Positions 31,090-33,779 of a DNA stretch of 33,779 bases are shown piece by piece (the stretch's first letter is position 1; each line of letters begins with the position of its first letter). The DNA lies in the NCBI GenBank assembly GCA_046262355.1, contig JBHEMX010000052.1:1-33779 (forward strand), written 5' to 3'. The position numbers and the translations under genes were made by a program. Below the pieces are notes generated by a model, which did no database searches, was not told where the DNA came from, and saw only the letters and a program-made list of their open reading frames with translations. This DNA is from DATADD01 sp046262355 (lineage in GTDB: Bacteria; Actinomycetota; CADDZG01; WHSQ01).

Positions 31090-31469
31090 TTGCCCCCCTT
31101 GCCTCGCGCCCCTCTCCGGGACTTCGTAACACGGAACGTAGCACACAGAGGGGCGTCGCGGTAGTGCCAGTCCCAGTTGGGGAGAACCGTTCGGCTCATG
31201 GCATGTGTGTGGCCGAGCTTCAATCCCGAAACTTGAAAGCGATTTCCCCTTCCCCCTTGCTTAATCCCTGTCTGGGAATCTGAGACCCTTTCAGCGTCCC
31301 TGAGCCTCGTCCCTTGCGAGGCACCCAGAACACGAACATGTCCGACCCGCCACCAAGGGAGTCGCCAGCGCCGCCGGCCCCTGTTCATTTTCTGACGATC
31401 GCTTCCGCCAGAAGCGCCGAGCGGCGGTTCGCGTCCTGAAAACGGTTATACGTGGTAGAGACGAATGGA
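31090..31469. other. Gap without convincing gene between the two barrel proteins
   Basis: Several short frames exist on both strands but none has a good start or composition. It probably holds the promoter for the leftward gene at 31089. No tRNA-like fold was recognised. Confidence 0.4.
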
Positions 31470-31497
31470 AGGGGCTGGGCCCGAAGGCCCGACCCCT
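31470..31497. terminator. Terminator after the second barrel protein
   Basis: GGGCC-CGAA-GGCCC (31477-31490) extended through one wobble and one mismatch by GGGG/CCCC (31471-31474, 31493-31496). It lies about 30 bp past the leftward stop at 31525; a CCCCTTTT run on the plus side means it may act both ways. Confidence 0.6.
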
Positions 31498-31524
31498 CCC
31501 CTTTTCAGACACTGGTTCCTGTCT

Positions 31525-32070
31525 CTAGCCTAAGTCTTCGAGGTCGTAGACGAACTTGACGGCGTTCTGTTGGAAGATGATCTCGACGTCGCCACCCGCT
31601 TCATCGAAGCGTCCCGTACCACCCGTGATGCCGGCCTCGAAGCCTGATTGGGACTCAGGTGTGAACACCGCCACACCCGTTGCCGTTATCTGCCCCTTGG
31701 GGAGCGTCGCGGTGAAGGTCACCTGTAGAGCAGCTCTGCGTGCCTCAAAGTTGGCCTCGGTCTGGACAGTGTGAACGTCGAACCTTCCTACCCGCTTGCC
31801 ACCCTTGAAGAGCTCACCCGTAACCGCCATCTCGTCTCCTTGGCTCTCGCCTTCGGGTGGATTGTCGATCAGAGTCTCGACCTCGTTGCGCCCGAGGAGA
31901 ACCAGTTTCTCGTCGCCGTCCCCACGAGCGACCGAGACCTTGCCGTCACTCGTCGAGGATGAGGCTCCCCACCCGACCCTGGGCACGCGGCGCTCTGCGG
32001 ATGCCAGCGTCAGACTGCCCACGAGGCCCAACACCATCACACCCGCGACAAACACCATGGCTCTTCGCAT
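31525..32070 (-). CDS. Second secreted allene-oxide-cyclase-like protein
   Basis: 181 residues, ATG with GGGAGAGG upstream. Signal peptide MRRAMVFVAGVMVLGLVGSL ending near LASA. The C-terminal domain shows QVTFTATLPKGQITATGVAV and AGITGGTGRFDEAGGDVEII, matching the GGTG motif of the neighbouring barrel protein, so the two are likely divergent paralogues. Same orientation; function unknown. Confidence 0.7.
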   Translation of the reverse strand: MRRAMVFVAGVMVLGLVGSLTLASAERRVPRVGWGASSSTSDGKVSVARGDGDEKLVLLGRNEVETLIDNPPEGESQGDEMAVTGELFKGGKRVGRFDVHTVQTEANFEARRAALQVTFTATLPKGQITATGVAVFTPESQSGFEAGITGGTGRFDEAGGDVEIIFQQNAVKFVYDLEDLG

Positions 32071-32090
32071 AGCCCTCTCCCTCTGCTCAT

Positions 32091-32110
32091 GCCATCCGGT
32101 CCCGGATGGC
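32091..32110. promoter_or_regulatory. Perfect inverted repeat in the divergent gap
   Basis: GCCATCCGG-TC-CCGGATGGC, a 9-bp dyad 20 bp upstream of the leftward barrel gene. Candidate operator. The rest of 32111-32331 shows no convincing gene and must hold the rightward start of the packaging genes. Confidence 0.4.
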
Positions 32111-32331
32111 TACTTCTGCCATCGTGGTCCTTTCGCGAAAAATGGGCAAGGGGTCGGGGCGTGCCAGCGGGGCAACCGCTCGCCTTTTCGCGCTCTTGGA
32201 CCCGAGGCACCTGCGTCCGAGCGCCATCCTCTTTCCCTTTCTTCGCTCCCCATCCGCGTCCCTCAAGCGCTCAGGGGGGCGCGCGGGAAGCTGCCCACGA
32301 ACACCATTCTTGAAAGGATCTCGGATTCTGT

Positions 32332-32826
32332 ATGCCACAACGACGCAAACCGGAGCATCTCCGCGTGCTTCACGGAACGGAGAAGGGCCGCGTGAACCCT
32401 CGCTTACCGGACATAAATAACGCTCCAAACCCGCCGACATGGCTACCAAGCATGGCCAAGCGAGAGTGGCGACGTGTACTCGGGCTTTGCAGGAGATACG
32501 AGGGATGGCTTCAGGCCGTCGATCGTGCCGCGTTGACTGGATACTGCAGTTCCTGGGCCATCTTCGAGGAAGCCTCGAAGGACATTGCCGAGCGCGGCGT
32601 GATGGTGACTGGGAGGAGCTCGGCCGACAAGGGCGCGCGCGTTAAGAATCCTGCGATCGCTGTGGCGCGCGACGCTCAAACCTCAATGAGGTACTGGTGT
32701 CGGGAATTGGGCTTCACTCCGGACGCGCGCGGCAAGCTCGACTTGTCTCGATTCTCGAGGCCGTCGACGCTCGACGACGATCTCGATGATTTCGACGCTC
32801 TCGATCCCAGGCGACTCCTATCATGA
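32332..32826 (+). CDS. P27-family phage small terminase
   Basis: 164 residues. N-terminal basic region (MPQRRKPEHLRVLHGTEKGR), then NPPTWLPSMAKREWRRVLGL and VDRAALTGYCSSWAIFEEAS, the pattern of the P27 small-terminase family; a C-terminal acidic tail DDDLDDFDALDPRRLLS follows. It recognises phage DNA ends for packaging and would pair with a large terminase beyond the window. An AAAGGA site lies somewhat upstream. This gene is the best evidence that the element is a prophage. Confidence 0.8.
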   Translation: MPQRRKPEHLRVLHGTEKGRVNPRLPDINNAPNPPTWLPSMAKREWRRVLGLCRRYEGWLQAVDRAALTGYCSSWAIFEEASKDIAERGVMVTGRSSADKGARVKNPAIAVARDAQTSMRYWCRELGFTPDARGKLDLSRFSRPSTLDDDLDDFDALDPRRLLS

Positions 32827-33182
32827 TGGACGACTACGAGGACACTCCGATGGGAACAGTGGTGGCGGCCATGTCCGCCGTCTTTGACGGTGAGCCGGTC
32901 GACTTCGTCGGTACGCGCGCGCGTCTTGCCCATTACGAGGATCAGCTCGGCGCATGGAAGCGAGATGAGCGATTCACCGAACTGGCCGAGTACTTCTTGG
33001 CACTCATCCCGGGCTTCCGGAAGACCGTCGACCATCTCGAGGCGGATGACTGGGATTCGGCCTCGCTCGCCTTTCGGGCCGCGCTCCAGGCCGGTGCGTC
33101 ACTTCCGAGCGCGCGGCGAAGGATGGCCGAGGCTAAGGCGAAGCACGCGAGTGCGAAGCGCCGGGTAGGGAAAGGCCGATGA
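32823..33182 (+). CDS. Hypothetical phage protein, 119 aa
   Basis: Starts ATGATG at 32823, overlapping the terminase stop. Helical, with AYFLALIPG-like core (LAEYFLALIPGFRKTVDHLE) and a basic C-terminal tail (AKAKHASAKRRVGKGR). Position after the small terminase suggests a packaging or head gene, but no family is recognised. Confidence 0.6.
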   Translation: MMDDYEDTPMGTVVAAMSAVFDGEPVDFVGTRARLAHYEDQLGAWKRDERFTELAEYFLALIPGFRKTVDHLEADDWDSASLAFRAALQAGASLPSARRRMAEAKAKHASAKRRVGKGR

Positions 33183-33463
33183 CCGATATCGCATCTGACA
33201 TCGTCCGTCAACAGGCGGAGCTCTTCGGCCATCTTCCCGGCGACGAGATCGGTGACGATGACGCTCTCGAGTTCAAAACCGACCTACTCGGCAGGCTCGT
33301 CGTTAGGACGCAAGACGCGGCCTACTTGCTACACGACGAAAGCGTGTGGCGCTATCGCGACAGCGAGCGTGGCGAGGAAGTCGCGTGCTATCGCGACGGC
33401 AAGAGAGTCGCCAGCACGATCGTCCCGTCTAACACCGGGCGCGGCGATCCTTCACAAAACTAG
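33179..33463 (+). CDS. Hypothetical phage protein, 94 aa
   Basis: ATG overlaps the previous stop (ATGA). N-terminal helix TDIASDIVRQQAELFGHLPG, then a beta-rich middle (AYLLHDESVWRYRDSERGEE, VACYRDGKRVAST). No motif recognised. Part of the coupled late-gene chain. Confidence 0.6.
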   Translation: MTDIASDIVRQQAELFGHLPGDEIGDDDALEFKTDLLGRLVVRTQDAAYLLHDESVWRYRDSERGEEVACYRDGKRVASTIVPSNTGRGDPSQN

Positions 33464-33533
33464 AACCTACAGGGAACCCCGAGTGACAAGGCCGAGGACG
33501 CGAGGTCGAGGCCGGCAACCGGCGTGAAGATCG

Positions 33534-33779
33534 ATGTCCGCGACGGCGGCAAGATCGAGAGCGCCAAGTCCCGGTAAAGACTGCTGCAAGCGCAAGGCGC
33601 AGGATCCAGCGCGGTTCCGTAACGACCACATAGGTGCTGCTGAGATTCAGCGCGCCTCAATCGAGATTCAAGGAGAGGCAATATTGTTTGGTGAACGAAG
33701 TAAGAGCAAGGTCGAAAGGCTGACCGAAGAACTGAAGGCCAAGGTCAGCGCGGCCAACGAGCTCTCGGCATTGGTCGAG
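33534..33779 (+). CDS. Partial phage ORF, runs off window end
   Basis: An ATG at 33534 opens a frame of 82 codons to the edge: CCKRKAQDPARFRNDHIGAA, then a charged coiled coil (SKSKVERLTEELKAKVSAAN). A TTG at 33684 with AAGGAG eight bases upstream is a strong alternative start for the coiled-coil part alone. A short frame from a GTG at 33524 to 33577 overlaps the beginning. Function unknown. Confidence 0.4.
   Translation, partial: MSATAARSRAPSPGKDCCKRKAQDPARFRNDHIGAAEIQRASIEIQGEAILFGERSKSKVERLTEELKAKVSAANELSALVE

Noticed and set aside
31150..31260. Possible tRNA or single CRISPR-like repeat (GTTTC...GATTGAAGC)
   Set aside because: No cloverleaf can be drawn and the unit occurs only once.

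Overview
The window looks like chromosome of a high-GC actinobacterium (Actinomycetota). The order nnr-alr-(hydrolase)-(M29 peptidase)-(UDG)-tsaE-tsaB-rimI-tsaD-groES-groEL matches the actinobacterial arrangement in which alr, the t6A genes and groESL are linked. Other support comes from frequent GTG/TTG starts, very high third-position GC, a CIRCE operator before groES, and small proteins typical of actinobacterial phages and integrative elements. I cannot name the genus.

There are three blocks. (1) About 1-8040 is the right end of a mobile element read leftwards. A large serine recombinase (6515-7987) sits at the chromosomal edge, followed by an XRE regulator, a winged-helix replication-initiator-like protein with striking palindromes inside its gene, a DnaC/IstB-type helicase loader, and a chain of small phage-type genes joined by ATGA/GTGA overlaps. 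It continues past position 1. (2) About 8050-21650 is the housekeeping block: NAD(P)HX repair, alanine racemase, an alpha/beta hydrolase, an M29 aminopeptidase, a family 4 uracil-DNA glycosylase, the t6A tRNA-modification genes with rimI, groES-groEL, a secreted M23 endopeptidase (leftward) and an unknown protein. (3) About 21720 to the end is a second mobile element, probably a prophage, read rightwards. It has a tyrosine recombinase at its chromosomal edge, a replication module (RepA-like ATPase, OB-fold protein, CHC2/Toprim primase-helicase), an iteron-like repeat cluster, small zinc-ribbon genes, a cargo island (RTX-repeat protein, FkbM methyltransferase, two secreted barrel-like proteins on the other strand), then a P27-type small terminase and early packaging genes running off the end.

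The two recombinases point away from each other around an intact core of about 13.7 kb. Both elements carry GGTGTCC-based palindromes at or in their replication genes. Broken reading frames (five candidate sites) lie only in the two elements. The serine element ends just upstream of five in-frame 21-bp repeats that would encode a PPAETxG heptad run into NnrE, which suggests integration at the 5' end of that gene. No complete tRNA, rRNA, CRISPR array or insertion sequence was seen.
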